A stretch of DNA of 64,000 bases from Opitutales bacterium (GTDB taxonomy: Bacteria > Verrucomicrobiota > Verrucomicrobiia > Opitutales > JAJFLR01), in NCBI GenBank assembly GCA_021772565.1, contig JAJFLR010000097.1, positions 1 to 64,000 on the forward strand. The letters are read 5' to 3'. Below, piece after piece: positions 29,005-38,546 of this stretch. The notes beneath the pieces were generated by a model. That model did no database searches. It saw nothing but the letters and a program-made list of their open reading frames with translations, and was not told the origin of the DNA. How positions within the stretch are numbered: position 1 is the stretch's first letter; the number at the start of each line of letters is the position of its first letter. The position numbers were made by a program, and so were the translations under genes.

Positions 29005-29880
29005 ATGGAATTATTAATACATGGGCTAGTCGTTGGCATAAGTTTTTATTTAGTCTATCGTTTAGATAAACTAACTTATAAACCTTTAGTAGCTATACTA
29101 TTAAGATGGATTAGATGGGTGGCAGTTTCAATTTTATTTGCCTATATATCTCAAGAGCTAAATATTATTGATCGGCCGTTTGGGGTATTATTGCTAATAA
29201 GTTTTCTTGGATGGTTTTTATTAGAAACAGTCTATAACTGGATTGTTATAACTGCTATAAGTAAAAGTCAAATACCCTTGTTTCCAAAGTACAATCTCAT
29301 TGAAGAAGGTGATGAGTGGCCTATCCAAAAAGAATACGACAATATAAGAGATTGGTTGAAGCAAAATAATTTTACTAAGGTCATGTGTTTGAAAGCAACT
29401 TTAACAGATGAATTTATTTTGAGACAAAATGTTTTTGAATCAATTGATAAAAAGATAAGATTACAGGTATTGTTTCTACCTCATAGAAGTGGCAATTTGT
29501 CAGTCTGTTTTGTTATTAGCTCAATTTCAGATGATGGATTAAGGTTGATAACTGATAATTATTTTATGCCATTTGGAGGTTTTTATCCGGAGAATTGGTA
29601 TATCAATAGAAAACTTTGGATGCGTTCTTTACCCAAACTTTTTAATTATCATACTAATAGGATGAAAATTAAAAAAAAGAATTTTATACCTTGGAATATT
29701 GATCCACTCAAAGATATTAATGATCAACAAAGGATTCTTGATAATACTAACACAGAACTCGGTTTTCTTTTTCCAAACCCACAGAGAGAAGATTATGGTA
29801 AGATAACCCGGGAAGGTCGATATCGTGTATGGAAGGAACTGTGGCTGTTAAATTATTTTGGTATTACATTTATTTCGTAA
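29005..29880 (+). CDS. Membrane protein of unknown function with cytosolic domain
   Basis: The frame is open from a TTG at 28978, but the first ATG at 29005 gives a 291-residue protein and is the better start. Three membrane segments lie in the first 90 residues (MELLIHGLVVGISFYLVY, LLRWIRWVAVSILFAYI, VLLLISFLGWFLLETVYNWIV). A soluble domain of about 190 residues follows with no motif that I recognise (KVMCLKATLTDEFILRQN, GFYPENWYINRKLWMRSLP). Composition matches the neighbouring genes. It is on the same strand as dnaN but 146 bases away. Confidence 0.65.
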   Translation: MELLIHGLVVGISFYLVYRLDKLTYKPLVAILLRWIRWVAVSILFAYISQELNIIDRPFGVLLLISFLGWFLLETVYNWIVITAISKSQIPLFPKYNLIEEGDEWPIQKEYDNIRDWLKQNNFTKVMCLKATLTDEFILRQNVFESIDKKIRLQVLFLPHRSGNLSVCFVISSISDDGLRLITDNYFMPFGGFYPENWYINRKLWMRSLPKLFNYHTNRMKIKKKNFIPWNIDPLKDINDQQRILDNTNTELGFLFPNPQREDYGKITREGRYRVWKELWLLNYFGITFIS

Positions 29881-30130
29881 TACATGTATTTACTTAAGTC
29901 TTATTTTGTGAACGTTAAGATTTATTGAATAGTAAGGTGGAACTTAAATTTATCTCTTTGTTAATTATTAAATTATGTATTTAAAATATAAATAATTAAC
30001 ATGATAATATTTATCTATTAAATTTACGTAAAACCTTGCTTCAAAATCAAATAATTTTTTACATTATTTGTTAATTACAAATAATCTATCAAATACATAA
30101 ATGTAAACTAACAATAACAAAGGATTCTCA

Positions 30131-31228
30131 ATGAAATATGTGCTAAATAAAATAATTATCGTATCTGTTCTAATCACGCTATTTAACTTTAACTCGATTA
30201 CTTATGGTCAAAGTCCGCCTACAGATCTAACTGAATTAAGTATCGAGCAGATTTTGGGACTCCATATCATTAAGCAATCAGATGAGTCTAGTGAAAATGT
30301 AGAAACCGAAAAAAGAAGCAAATGGTCGGCAGGCTATCGTTATGTTCAGGCAAAATTTGCCGGCATGCGAGATGGAGAAAATAATTTGTCTAACGAACAA
30401 GTATTAATATCTCCAACAAATCCCCCATCAGATAATACATTTCCTATTGTTGTTCTCGATATCCATCAGCAAGCGCATATTTTTGATTTAAAATATGAAG
30501 CGACTGATAAATTATCATTTAATCTGCAACTGCCTTATATAATTCAGGAAACAGATCATATCAGTGTTGTCGCAGGGTTTTCTGATTTCACTATTCGCTC
30601 AGCGGGTCCCGGTGATATATCATTGTCATCATCTTTATTAGTTTGGCACGATGATAATAAATATATTTTGATTAATGGCGGTTTCAGTCTGCCTACAGGG
30701 TCGATCAATGAACATGGTGATTCTCCTGCCCCTGGTGTAAGTAATCAGTTACCCTTCACTATGCAACTTGGCTCGGGAACAGTCGATTTTTTACCCGGGA
30801 TAACTTATTTTTTCAGTGAGGAAAATTCTAAATGCGGGATTCAATTACAGGGAACTTTCCGTCTCGGTAGAAACTACAGAGGGTATACTTTAGGCGATCG
30901 TTTAATTATGAATGTCTGGTATCAAAGACAAGTCTTTAAATGGTGGGAACCTTCAGTTAAATTATCTGCTCAGGCTTGGGATAAAATTACTGGTGAAGAT
31001 ATTGCTAGAATTGGAACTGGATTCTATCCGGCACCTGTTGCAGACCCAAATAAATTTGGTGGCGAGAAAGTAAATTTTGTCATCGGTTCGAAATTTAACT
31101 TTAATAATAAATATTTAAAAGGTCAGTCATTTGAAATTGATGCCGCGGCTCCAATCTATCAGTCTCTCAATGGTCCACAACCAAAAGAGCAATGGCGTTT
31201 TAATCTGGCGTGGAAAATGAATTTCTGA
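30131..31228 (+). CDS. Outer-membrane beta-barrel with TonB-receptor-like N-terminal motif
   Basis: This 365-residue protein has a signal peptide (SITYGQ, cut near residue 26). A short DLTELSIEQILGL motif comes next (about 31-43), then a transporter-like barrel with an MNF end (C-terminal Phe). A DLTxLSLExLM-type motif normally heads TonB-dependent receptors found next to YfiR and CHASE-type kinase genes; here the plug and 22-strand barrel are replaced by a smaller barrel. It heads an apparent three-gene set with the YfiR-family and hybrid-kinase genes downstream (gaps of 51 and 169 bases). The ligand is unknown. Confidence 0.7.
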   Translation: MKYVLNKIIIVSVLITLFNFNSITYGQSPPTDLTELSIEQILGLHIIKQSDESSENVETEKRSKWSAGYRYVQAKFAGMRDGENNLSNEQVLISPTNPPSDNTFPIVVLDIHQQAHIFDLKYEATDKLSFNLQLPYIIQETDHISVVAGFSDFTIRSAGPGDISLSSSLLVWHDDNKYILINGGFSLPTGSINEHGDSPAPGVSNQLPFTMQLGSGTVDFLPGITYFFSEENSKCGIQLQGTFRLGRNYRGYTLGDRLIMNVWYQRQVFKWWEPSVKLSAQAWDKITGEDIARIGTGFYPAPVADPNKFGGEKVNFVIGSKFNFNNKYLKGQSFEIDAAAPIYQSLNGPQPKEQWRFNLAWKMNF

Positions 31229-31279
31229 TAGGACGCTATCTGAAATATTTTAAAAAAGGTCATTAACACCTGATACAAC

Positions 31280-31951
31280 ATGTATTTTGGAATTAAATTT
31301 AATAAAAAATTGCTAAATCTTACATCATTTATTAAACTAATTACATTAGCGTTAGTAATTTATTCAATTAATTTAAATTATTGCTTTGCAGATTCTGAGT
31401 ATAAAGCTAAAGAGTATCAGGCAAAAGCGGCACTCATATATAGTTTTGCGAAATTTGTTACCTGGCCACCGGATGTTTATAAAAATAAAAAATCTCCCTT
31501 TATAATAGGGATTCTAGGAAAAGATCCATTTGGAGATGCAATTAATCTGATAAAAGATAAAAAAATTAATGGGAGAGCGATTAAAGTTCAATATTATACA
31601 AGTATATATGACTATAAAAAATGTCAGATACTTTATTCCAGCCCCAGTATATTACACGGATTTACCACGGAACAATGTAGACAGCTAGTTAAAGATCATG
31701 TTTTAACTATCGGTGAGATTGAGGGATTTATAAAGATTGGAGGCATATTGGGAATTACATTAGTAAAAGAAAATATTGCTTTTGAAATAAATAGTGCAAT
31801 GGCCAGAAAGTCAGATATTACTATTAACTCCAACCTTATTAACTTAGCTAGGACCGTGATTGATAATTATGAAATATGCTTTGATAAGCCTTTTCAGAAA
31901 AATATGTGGGCATATTTTATGGAAGAATCTGTTAAGCTATTGATTAACTGA
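31280..31951 (+). CDS. YfiR/HmsC-family periplasmic protein (DUF4154)
   Basis: This 223-residue protein has a hydrophobic N-terminal signal (about 15-37) and then the YfiR core: YQAKAALIYSFAKFVTWP, FIIGILGKDPFG, LTIGEIEGFIKIGGILGITL and IAFEINSAMARKSDITINSNLINLARTV. In Pseudomonas, YfiR is a periplasmic repressor of a membrane diguanylate cyclase. In many other bacteria the same family sits beside a receptor and a hybrid kinase, as here, so it most likely transmits an envelope signal to the kinase encoded next. Confidence 0.88.
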   Translation: MYFGIKFNKKLLNLTSFIKLITLALVIYSINLNYCFADSEYKAKEYQAKAALIYSFAKFVTWPPDVYKNKKSPFIIGILGKDPFGDAINLIKDKKINGRAIKVQYYTSIYDYKKCQILYSSPSILHGFTTEQCRQLVKDHVLTIGEIEGFIKIGGILGITLVKENIAFEINSAMARKSDITINSNLINLARTVIDNYEICFDKPFQKNMWAYFMEESVKLLIN

Positions 31952-32120
31952 ATGATGAAACTAATAATTTCAAATTTTTTTATAACTATCACTTCTTTAT
32001 ATGGAAAGTTAATCATCAAATTTGCCTGAGAATGGGATTAAAACTCGTTGGAAGGTGAATTTGTGAGTAACTTTTCCGGTTCTTTTACCTGCTAATTCTC
32101 AGGAAGATCCTTTTATAATT

Positions 32121-34079
32121 ATGAAAAGATTTCAAAATTTATCACTAAATCGTAAGCTAACGGCGATTATTATGTCGACTACACTAGTCGCTATGATTTT
32201 CTCGTCCATTGCAATAATCAGTTATCAGGAAGTTGCCATAAAACGTAATATGGTAAAGGAACTTGAAACTGTAGCAGATCTGTTAGGAGCAAATTCTGCA
32301 GTTGCAATAAGATTTAATGTACCAAGTGATGCAGAAGCAATTCTTTCGTCAGTTAAAGCAAAACCAAATATAGTAGGGACTTTTCTATATTCGCCTAACG
32401 AGAAAATTTTCGCAAAATATTTGGGTAATGGCAAAAAAAGTATTCTACCTAAACTCCCGTTATCTGAAGGTCATAATTTTACAAAAAAAAATCTGACAAT
32501 GGTTAAACGAATCATCCAAGACGGTGATTTTATTGGTATTGTTTGTGTTATGTCAGATTTAAAACCACTCAAAGATCAGAGAAATAAAGTAATTATAACC
32601 ACTTTATTGATTCTTTTTACTTGTTCATTTTTAGCACTCATCATGTCACTGATTTTACTACGAGTAGTATCCAAGCCAATAAGCAGTTTGATAAGTACTG
32701 CGAATAATATTTCGCAATCTAAAGATTACTCATTGAGAGCAATTAAATATACAGATGATGATTTGGGTAAATTGACAGAAGGTTTTAATAATATGCTCAA
32801 TCAAATTGAATTGCGTGATGTTGATTTGAAGAAAACACACGATGAATTAAAAGTTAGGTTAGTTGAGCTGGATAAAGAAAAAAATGAATTAAAAAAATCT
32901 CAGGAGAGAGAAAAAGAGTTACAAGATAAACTATCACGATCACAAAGACTTGAGTCGTTAGGGCTATTGGCGGGTGGTGTTGCCCATGATCTAAATAATT
33001 TACTCGGACCCGTTGTCGGTTACCCTGACTTGATCTTGCAAAAATTCAATGGCGATCAGGCGAGCTATAGAATGATTGAAATTATTAGAGAGTCTGCTAA
33101 AAAAGCAGCCGGGGTTATTCAAAATCTTCTAACTTTAGGTAGGCGCGGAAGTTTTAATGTTGAGACTGTGTACTTGAATGAAATTATAGAATCATATATA
33201 GATGATGCAGGATTTGAAGATTTACAAAATCGGTGTGCAAACCTGATTATTGAAAAAGAGCTAGACGCAGATGTTTGGCCGATACTTGGGTCGGTTTCAC
33301 ACCTTACCCAGGTGATTATGAATTTAGCAATTAATGCTGTAGAGGCTATGGAAAATGGTGGAATACTTACTGTTAAAACTGAGAGAGTTAGAGTCACCGA
33401 GGCAATTGATGGGTATGAAACAATACCGAGTGGTGAGTACACTAAATTAACTGTTATGGATACTGGTAAAGGTATTGATCTTAAAAAATTAGGCAGAATT
33501 TTTGAACCTTTCTATACAAGTAAATCACTTGAGCGCAGCGGGAGTGGCCTCGGTTTAGCTGTAGTTTATGGAGTTATAAAAGATTTAAAAGGACTTGTTG
33601 ATGTTAAAAACAGAATGAACGGTGGTGCCAAGTTCGAATTATACTTTCCGCCAATGTTAATTGAAAAGAAAAAGAAAAGGGAAAGCACAGTTAAAGATTT
33701 TACAGGTAATGAAAAAATATTAGTTGTTGATGATGTAAAAGAGCAGCGAGAGTTAGCGACAATTGTACTTCAAAGTTTAGGTTACTCAACGGATGATGTT
33801 ATCAATGGACATAAAGCCTTAAAGTATCTTGAAACGAATGATGTGGATCTGGTTATTTTGGATATGATTATGGAGGAAAATTTTGATGGGCTTGATACCT
33901 ATAAAGCTATTTTAAAAATTAACCCTAAGCAAAAGTGCATCATTGCAAGTGGTTTTTCTGAAAGTGAAAGAGTTAAGGAAGCTCTATCACTGGGGGCAGG
34001 TAACTATGTCGCCAAACCGTATACATTGGATTCTATAGGGAAGGCAATTAGAGAAGAGCTCGACAGAGTAGTAATTTAG
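32121..34079 (+). CDS. Hybrid sensor histidine kinase with CHASE8-like sensor
   Basis: This is a 652-residue membrane kinase. Membrane segments at about 12-33 and 154-178 flank a periplasmic CHASE8-type domain (VADLLGANSAVAIRFNVPSDAEAIL). A HAMP (180-232), a coiled coil, a His domain (LAGGVAHDLNN, His near 287), an ATPase domain (GLGLAVVYG) and a C-terminal receiver (Asp in VILDM, near 580; Lys in VAKPY) follow. It has no output domain, so phosphate must leave through another protein. The periplasmic domain is a plausible partner of the YfiR-type protein upstream. The stop codon lies 1 base from the ftsZ stop codon on the opposite strand. Confidence 0.93.
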   Translation: MKRFQNLSLNRKLTAIIMSTTLVAMIFSSIAIISYQEVAIKRNMVKELETVADLLGANSAVAIRFNVPSDAEAILSSVKAKPNIVGTFLYSPNEKIFAKYLGNGKKSILPKLPLSEGHNFTKKNLTMVKRIIQDGDFIGIVCVMSDLKPLKDQRNKVIITTLLILFTCSFLALIMSLILLRVVSKPISSLISTANNISQSKDYSLRAIKYTDDDLGKLTEGFNNMLNQIELRDVDLKKTHDELKVRLVELDKEKNELKKSQEREKELQDKLSRSQRLESLGLLAGGVAHDLNNLLGPVVGYPDLILQKFNGDQASYRMIEIIRESAKKAAGVIQNLLTLGRRGSFNVETVYLNEIIESYIDDAGFEDLQNRCANLIIEKELDADVWPILGSVSHLTQVIMNLAINAVEAMENGGILTVKTERVRVTEAIDGYETIPSGEYTKLTVMDTGKGIDLKKLGRIFEPFYTSKSLERSGSGLGLAVVYGVIKDLKGLVDVKNRMNGGAKFELYFPPMLIEKKKKRESTVKDFTGNEKILVVDDVKEQRELATIVLQSLGYSTDDVINGHKALKYLETNDVDLVILDMIMEENFDGLDTYKAILKINPKQKCIIASGFSESERVKEALSLGAGNYVAKPYTLDSIGKAIREELDRVVI

Positions 34080-34080
34080 T

Positions 34081-35454
34081 TTACAACGTTAATTTTATAC
34101 TGCGTCTCAAATATGTTGGTACGTCAAGATCAACGTCTTTATATAAATTTCTTTCTTTATCATCTTCAAATAATCCCCGTTGCTCACTTTCTGAAAAAAG
34201 AAACTCAATTTGGTTATCAACTTTTTTAATTTTGTTTTTTCTTTTATATGTTCTTTTTGATTTTCCTTTAGATTTAGACTTTATGGGAAAAACTATTTTT
34301 TTGCTGTTAGTGTTTTCATTGTAAACAATAGTTTTAGATTTATTTGAATTAACTGGTCCTTCAACATTGTTTGATCCAAAAATGAACAATTCAATCTTAT
34401 CATTCATCCCTTCTTCAATGTATGCACCATATATAATTTCAATATCTTTAGAATATTTTTCAAAAATTGCATCCATAACTTCTTTTACTTCATTCATCCC
34501 AATATTTGGGCCACCAGTAATATTAACGATCAATCGATCAATACAATTACAAGTTTCTGTCGTATGTAGTAGTGGACATAAAAAAAGATTTTCGATAGCT
34601 TTTTTAATATAATTTTCTCCTGCACCCTGACCAATTCCAAACAGTGTCTTTCCACTTTTATTTTTAAATATATTTCTAAGATCATTAAATTCCACATTTT
34701 TAATCCCATTTTTAAAAATCATAGAATGAATGGCCTTTATACCCGATGCGATCCAATTGTCTGCTAGCAAGAATGAGTTAGTGACGCTGGAAGATTCATT
34801 TGATTGCTGGAATAAAATATCACCTGGAATAGGTATTACAGCATGACAATTACTTCTTAATTCAGCTAGACTTTCTCTTGCTTGTTGTTGTCTTCTTATT
34901 CCTTCAAATGAATATGGAATTATGGCAAAGCAAATAACAAGTGCGTTATGTTCAACCGCTTTTTTGGCGATGATTGGTGTTGCTCCACTTCCTGTGCCAC
35001 CACCTAAACCTGATATTAGAAATAATAAGTCAGTGTTTGCGACCATTTGATTTATTGAATCTATATCTGATTCAACTGCATTTCTTGCCACTTCAATATC
35101 GCCACCCGCATCGAGCCCTTTAGTAATTGTTTTGCCAATTAATAAACACTCGTCAGCCTTGGAATTTTCAATTGCTCTAAAGTCTGTATTGACTGCCGAT
35201 AACGTTATCCCGTCTAATTTTTCTGCAGCGAATTGATTGATTATATTGTTACCAGCATTCCCAATCCCAATAATTTTAATTTTTAATTTCGGAGAAATTT
35301 CAGATTCATTATTTATTTCTAAATCTTTAAGATCTTCATCTACTTCTGGAATTTTTATTTCACAGTTTAGATTTAGTAGCTCAGATTCGATATTTTTGTC
35401 TGGATTTACAGACTCATTGTTATCATCAGGAATATTTGAATTATTGGCTATCAT
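34081..35454 (-). CDS. ftsZ: Cell division tubulin FtsZ, divergent
   Basis: This 457-residue GTPase forms the Z ring. An acidic N-terminal extension of about 57 residues comes before the core (IKIIGIGNAGNN, 59-70). The GTP-binding loop is GGGTGSG at 151-157 (usual form GGGTGTG). The synergy-loop motif NxDFAD is changed to Asn253-Val-Glu255-Phe-Asn-Asp258: the first Asp is Glu, the second Asp is kept, and Ala is Asn. A basic linker (about 360-420) leads to a classic C-terminal peptide, DLDVPTYLRRS, which docks FtsA and other partners. It is the last gene of the dcw cluster, 3 bases after ftsA. Confidence 0.95.
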   Translation of the reverse strand: MIANNSNIPDDNNESVNPDKNIESELLNLNCEIKIPEVDEDLKDLEINNESEISPKLKIKIIGIGNAGNNIINQFAAEKLDGITLSAVNTDFRAIENSKADECLLIGKTITKGLDAGGDIEVARNAVESDIDSINQMVANTDLLFLISGLGGGTGSGATPIIAKKAVEHNALVICFAIIPYSFEGIRRQQQARESLAELRSNCHAVIPIPGDILFQQSNESSSVTNSFLLADNWIASGIKAIHSMIFKNGIKNVEFNDLRNIFKNKSGKTLFGIGQGAGENYIKKAIENLFLCPLLHTTETCNCIDRLIVNITGGPNIGMNEVKEVMDAIFEKYSKDIEIIYGAYIEEGMNDKIELFIFGSNNVEGPVNSNKSKTIVYNENTNSKKIVFPIKSKSKGKSKRTYKRKNKIKKVDNQIEFLFSESEQRGLFEDDKERNLYKDVDLDVPTYLRRSIKLTL

Positions 35455-35457
35455 GAT

Positions 35458-36672
35458 TTATTTGGAACTGGAAAAGAGCCTGGAAAGAATTTTGAATCTA
35501 CTTTTTTTCTTTTTACTGACAATGTCGTTTTTTTGATATTTTAGAGCAAATAACAAAATTCCCAAAACAGTACTGTACTCTGGGTGCCGTAATTCTTTTT
35601 GAACCCAATTTGGAATTTCACCCAGACTTACATCCATTTCAAAAACATTTTTAGCGATATTAGTAATACCTGCTTGTCTTGATGTGCCTCCAGTTAATGT
35701 GATTTTAGTAACGGTTTCATTTGGTTTAAATGAGGTGCCGAGTTCATTTTTAATTATGTTAAATAGCTCATCCAATCTTGCTTCAATTATTTGATCAATG
35801 GCATTTACCTGAACTGGTCTATCTCCAATTGATCTGTCTCCGTAAAGCCATAAATGACGATTTTCTAAATTTTCGTCATCAGCTAATTTATTATATTGGC
35901 ACTTAATTTCTTCGGCACGTTGCGTGTTTATTCTTAATGCCATACCCAAGTCACTGGTTATGTGATTGCCGCCCACTTTAATCACACCCGTTTTTGCTAT
36001 TTTGCCATTTAAGTATAACACGTAATCAGTTATTCCGGCACCGATGTCTATAACTAATGAACCATTAATTTTTTCCAGTTCAGTAACCAATGTGCACCCT
36101 GAAGCGAGTGATGAAAGTATTACATCATCTACTGTATAGTGCATCCAGTTTAATATATGTATCTGATCTGCCAATTTTTTTTCATCACTTGTTATGTGCA
36201 AGTATGATGCTTCGAGCTGTTCCCCTTCTTTCCCCAGTGGGAATTCAATATTTTTACCATCCAGTTTATAGCCATTTAAAATATGATGAATATATACTCT
36301 GTCAGGTCGAAGCTCCTTTACTCTTGCACTTTCAGTAGCACGTTTGACATCTTCCTCAACAATAATATTGTCAGGAGAACTAACGCCAACAATACCTTTG
36401 TTGTAAAATCCTCTTATGTGTCCGCCTGTTAGTGACATGTATAATTTTTCGAAAGATGTTCCTGCAGATTTTTCAACTGTATTTATAGCTGCATAAACAC
36501 AATTACTTGTGGCTTCCATATCAACAATATCACCTTTATTAACACCATGTGTAGAGGCTTCTCCCATACCAAGTATATTGAGATCAGTACCGTTACTTAT
36601 TTCAGCAATAAGTACAATAATTTTAGAAGTCCCAATATCCAATGCGCCGATAATTTTATTTTGATTCTTCAT
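35458..36672 (-). CDS. ftsA: Cell division actin-like protein FtsA
   Basis: This 404-residue actin-family ATPase ties FtsZ filaments to the membrane. The first phosphate loop is GALDIGTSKIIVLIAE (residues 9-24), the second is GSLVIDIGAGITDY (about 204-217) and the adenosine motif is TLTGGTSRQAG. A basic amphipathic tail (KKKKSRFKILSRLFSSSK) ends the protein and should be the membrane-targeting helix. It is 12 bases after ftsQ and 3 bases before ftsZ. Confidence 0.95.
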   Translation of the reverse strand: MKNQNKIIGALDIGTSKIIVLIAEISNGTDLNILGMGEASTHGVNKGDIVDMEATSNCVYAAINTVEKSAGTSFEKLYMSLTGGHIRGFYNKGIVGVSSPDNIIVEEDVKRATESARVKELRPDRVYIHHILNGYKLDGKNIEFPLGKEGEQLEASYLHITSDEKKLADQIHILNWMHYTVDDVILSSLASGCTLVTELEKINGSLVIDIGAGITDYVLYLNGKIAKTGVIKVGGNHITSDLGMALRINTQRAEEIKCQYNKLADDENLENRHLWLYGDRSIGDRPVQVNAIDQIIEARLDELFNIIKNELGTSFKPNETVTKITLTGGTSRQAGITNIAKNVFEMDVSLGEIPNWVQKELRHPEYSTVLGILLFALKYQKNDIVSKKKKSRFKILSRLFSSSK

Positions 36673-36684
36673 ATAATTTTTTTC

Positions 36685-37590
36685 TTAATCAAATTTAACG
36701 TTTACACGATCATTTAATGTTAAGTCTATTCGATTAATTTTTGGAGTATTATTGTTTATTGAGAATTGAATAACGTTTGCTAAATTGTTGAGTTGTAAGT
36801 CAAAATTATAGGGCATAAACAACGTCTCATTTATTATATCTCCTTTTATGACAATGACAGAATTGTCAGATATAATATTAAGTTTAAAATCATTATAAGA
36901 TATAACATTCCATGAATCATATAGTCTTGGAAACCGTTTTTTTGTGATCAGCAATAATTCTGTAATTGAATTTAATTCATCAATATTTGCATTATTGTTT
37001 CCATCCAAAATTATATCCACTCCTTTAATGAATGGAAGTTTATTTAAAATATCTTTGCTGTAGTTATGTCCTTTATACACCTGCCCATCCATTGAGATTA
37101 GGTATAATTCTTTAACGTTATTGTTGTTTTTATAAACATACCTCATAATTGGCTCCAGCTCATTAATATATACTTGTATTTCGTCAGGAAAGTTTCTCTT
37201 AATTGAAACGCTCTTAATTTGATCTAATTTTTCCAGCTTACTTTTAATTTGTACTAAATTTATCTCCATCATATCTTCATATTGAGAGAAATCTACTTGT
37301 GTATCCAACCACTCACGACTCAATACACCTGTAGTTCGATATGAAATATGTCTTACGGGCTGGGGAAATTTAATTATATTAAAATATTGATGATTGTTTT
37401 TAATGTAATTAGCACTCCACCCTATTCCTATTAACGTAATTATGATTAATGATATTATCGAACCTTGTTTTAAGCGCTTCTTTATTTTCAAAATTCTTAC
37501 GGATTCAGAAATTGAATGACTGAAGCCTTTTTGCTCTATTCTTCTCCAGCTGTTCTCGTTTGAAAGATCAAAATTTGGTTTTCTATTCAT
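36685..37590 (-). CDS. ftsQ: Cell division protein FtsQ
   Basis: This 301-residue bitopic membrane protein has a basic cytoplasmic N-terminus of about 42 residues and one membrane segment (IISLIIITLIGIGWSANYI). A periplasmic POTRA domain follows (about 78-150), with the usual KLEKLDQIKSVSIKRNFPDEIQVYINE pattern, then a beta domain. FtsQ links FtsL/FtsB to the division site. The gene overlaps ddl by one base at its start. Identification is by architecture and position between ddl and ftsA, since FtsQ sequences diverge strongly. Confidence 0.9.
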   Translation of the reverse strand: MNRKPNFDLSNENSWRRIEQKGFSHSISESVRILKIKKRLKQGSIISLIIITLIGIGWSANYIKNNHQYFNIIKFPQPVRHISYRTTGVLSREWLDTQVDFSQYEDMMEINLVQIKSKLEKLDQIKSVSIKRNFPDEIQVYINELEPIMRYVYKNNNNVKELYLISMDGQVYKGHNYSKDILNKLPFIKGVDIILDGNNNANIDELNSITELLLITKKRFPRLYDSWNVISYNDFKLNIISDNSVIVIKGDIINETLFMPYNFDLQLNNLANVIQFSINNNTPKINRIDLTLNDRVNVKFD

Positions 37591-38546
37591 TATGCAGTTA
37601 TCCTTTTTCTTTTAAATCTATTTATAGCTGGCAGTATCATTTGATAAACTAGTTCTGTGAAATCATAACCATTACAACTTGAGCTTTTAGGAAGTAAGCT
37701 GGTTGGTGTTAACCCTGGTATTGTATTTATTTCAAGAAAGTAACATTCACCTTCTTCAGAAATCATAAAATCGACACGTGCAAAATCACGGCATCCACAA
37801 ATATTATAGGATTTAATTGCAAATTCCATGAGTTCTTTTTCCTGCCAATTTTCTATCAGAGCCGGATAACGGTAGTCTGTTAAGCCTTTTGTATATTTAT
37901 GTTCATAATCGTATACACCATTCTTGGGCAAAATTTCTACTATTCCCATGCACTTTTCGTTGACTATGCCCACTGTAACCTCTCGTCCGGTTATTTTCTT
38001 TTCGAACAACCAATCACCAGGATATAAGTTATTTGTGGCGTTGTTAAGTTCGTGAATACCATTTACAATTGTTAGGCCAACACTACTTCCTTCACGAATT
38101 GGTTTGATAACGATGTCATTGCCAAGATAATCTATTATATCACTGAGGTCAGGCAGATTAGTTGCTTCACCTTTTAAAAAAGGTGGTATTCTTACACCTT
38201 GAGAACTTACGCGTGAATTTGTTTCATATTTGTCGAAACATAATCGGCTTGATTCGATGCCGCTTCCTGCATAACAAAATCCTTTGTCTTCCAAAATTTG
38301 TTGCAACTCACCGTCTTCTCCAAATGTTCCATGAAGCGTTGGAAATATAACCATGTTTTCAGGATCCAGATTTTTCGGTAGAGAATTTTGTTTAATATCT
38401 ATTAAATCTACATCGATTCTGTTACTTAACGCTTTTGCGACAGAATTGCCGGATACTAAGGAAACATCTCTTTCGGATGATATTCCTCCTGATAAAACAC
38501 CAACTTTTATCGGTGGGCTGTTTCTGGAAATTACATTATCTATCAT
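37590..38546 (-). CDS. ddl: D-alanine-D-alanine ligase
   Basis: This 318-residue ATP-grasp enzyme joins two D-Ala residues for the peptidoglycan stem peptide. Motifs are GVLSGGISSERDVSLVSG (17-34), TLHGTFGEDGELQ (75-87), VIKPIREGSSVGLTIV (about 146-161) and the magnesium-binding ARVDFMISEEGECYFLEINTIPGLTP near 255-280. It overlaps ftsQ downstream by 1 base and murC-murB upstream by 4 bases. Confidence 0.96.
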   Translation of the reverse strand: MIDNVISRNSPPIKVGVLSGGISSERDVSLVSGNSVAKALSNRIDVDLIDIKQNSLPKNLDPENMVIFPTLHGTFGEDGELQQILEDKGFCYAGSGIESSRLCFDKYETNSRVSSQGVRIPPFLKGEATNLPDLSDIIDYLGNDIVIKPIREGSSVGLTIVNGIHELNNATNNLYPGDWLFEKKITGREVTVGIVNEKCMGIVEILPKNGVYDYEHKYTKGLTDYRYPALIENWQEKELMEFAIKSYNICGCRDFARVDFMISEEGECYFLEINTIPGLTPTSLLPKSSSCNGYDFTELVYQMILPAINRFKRKRITA

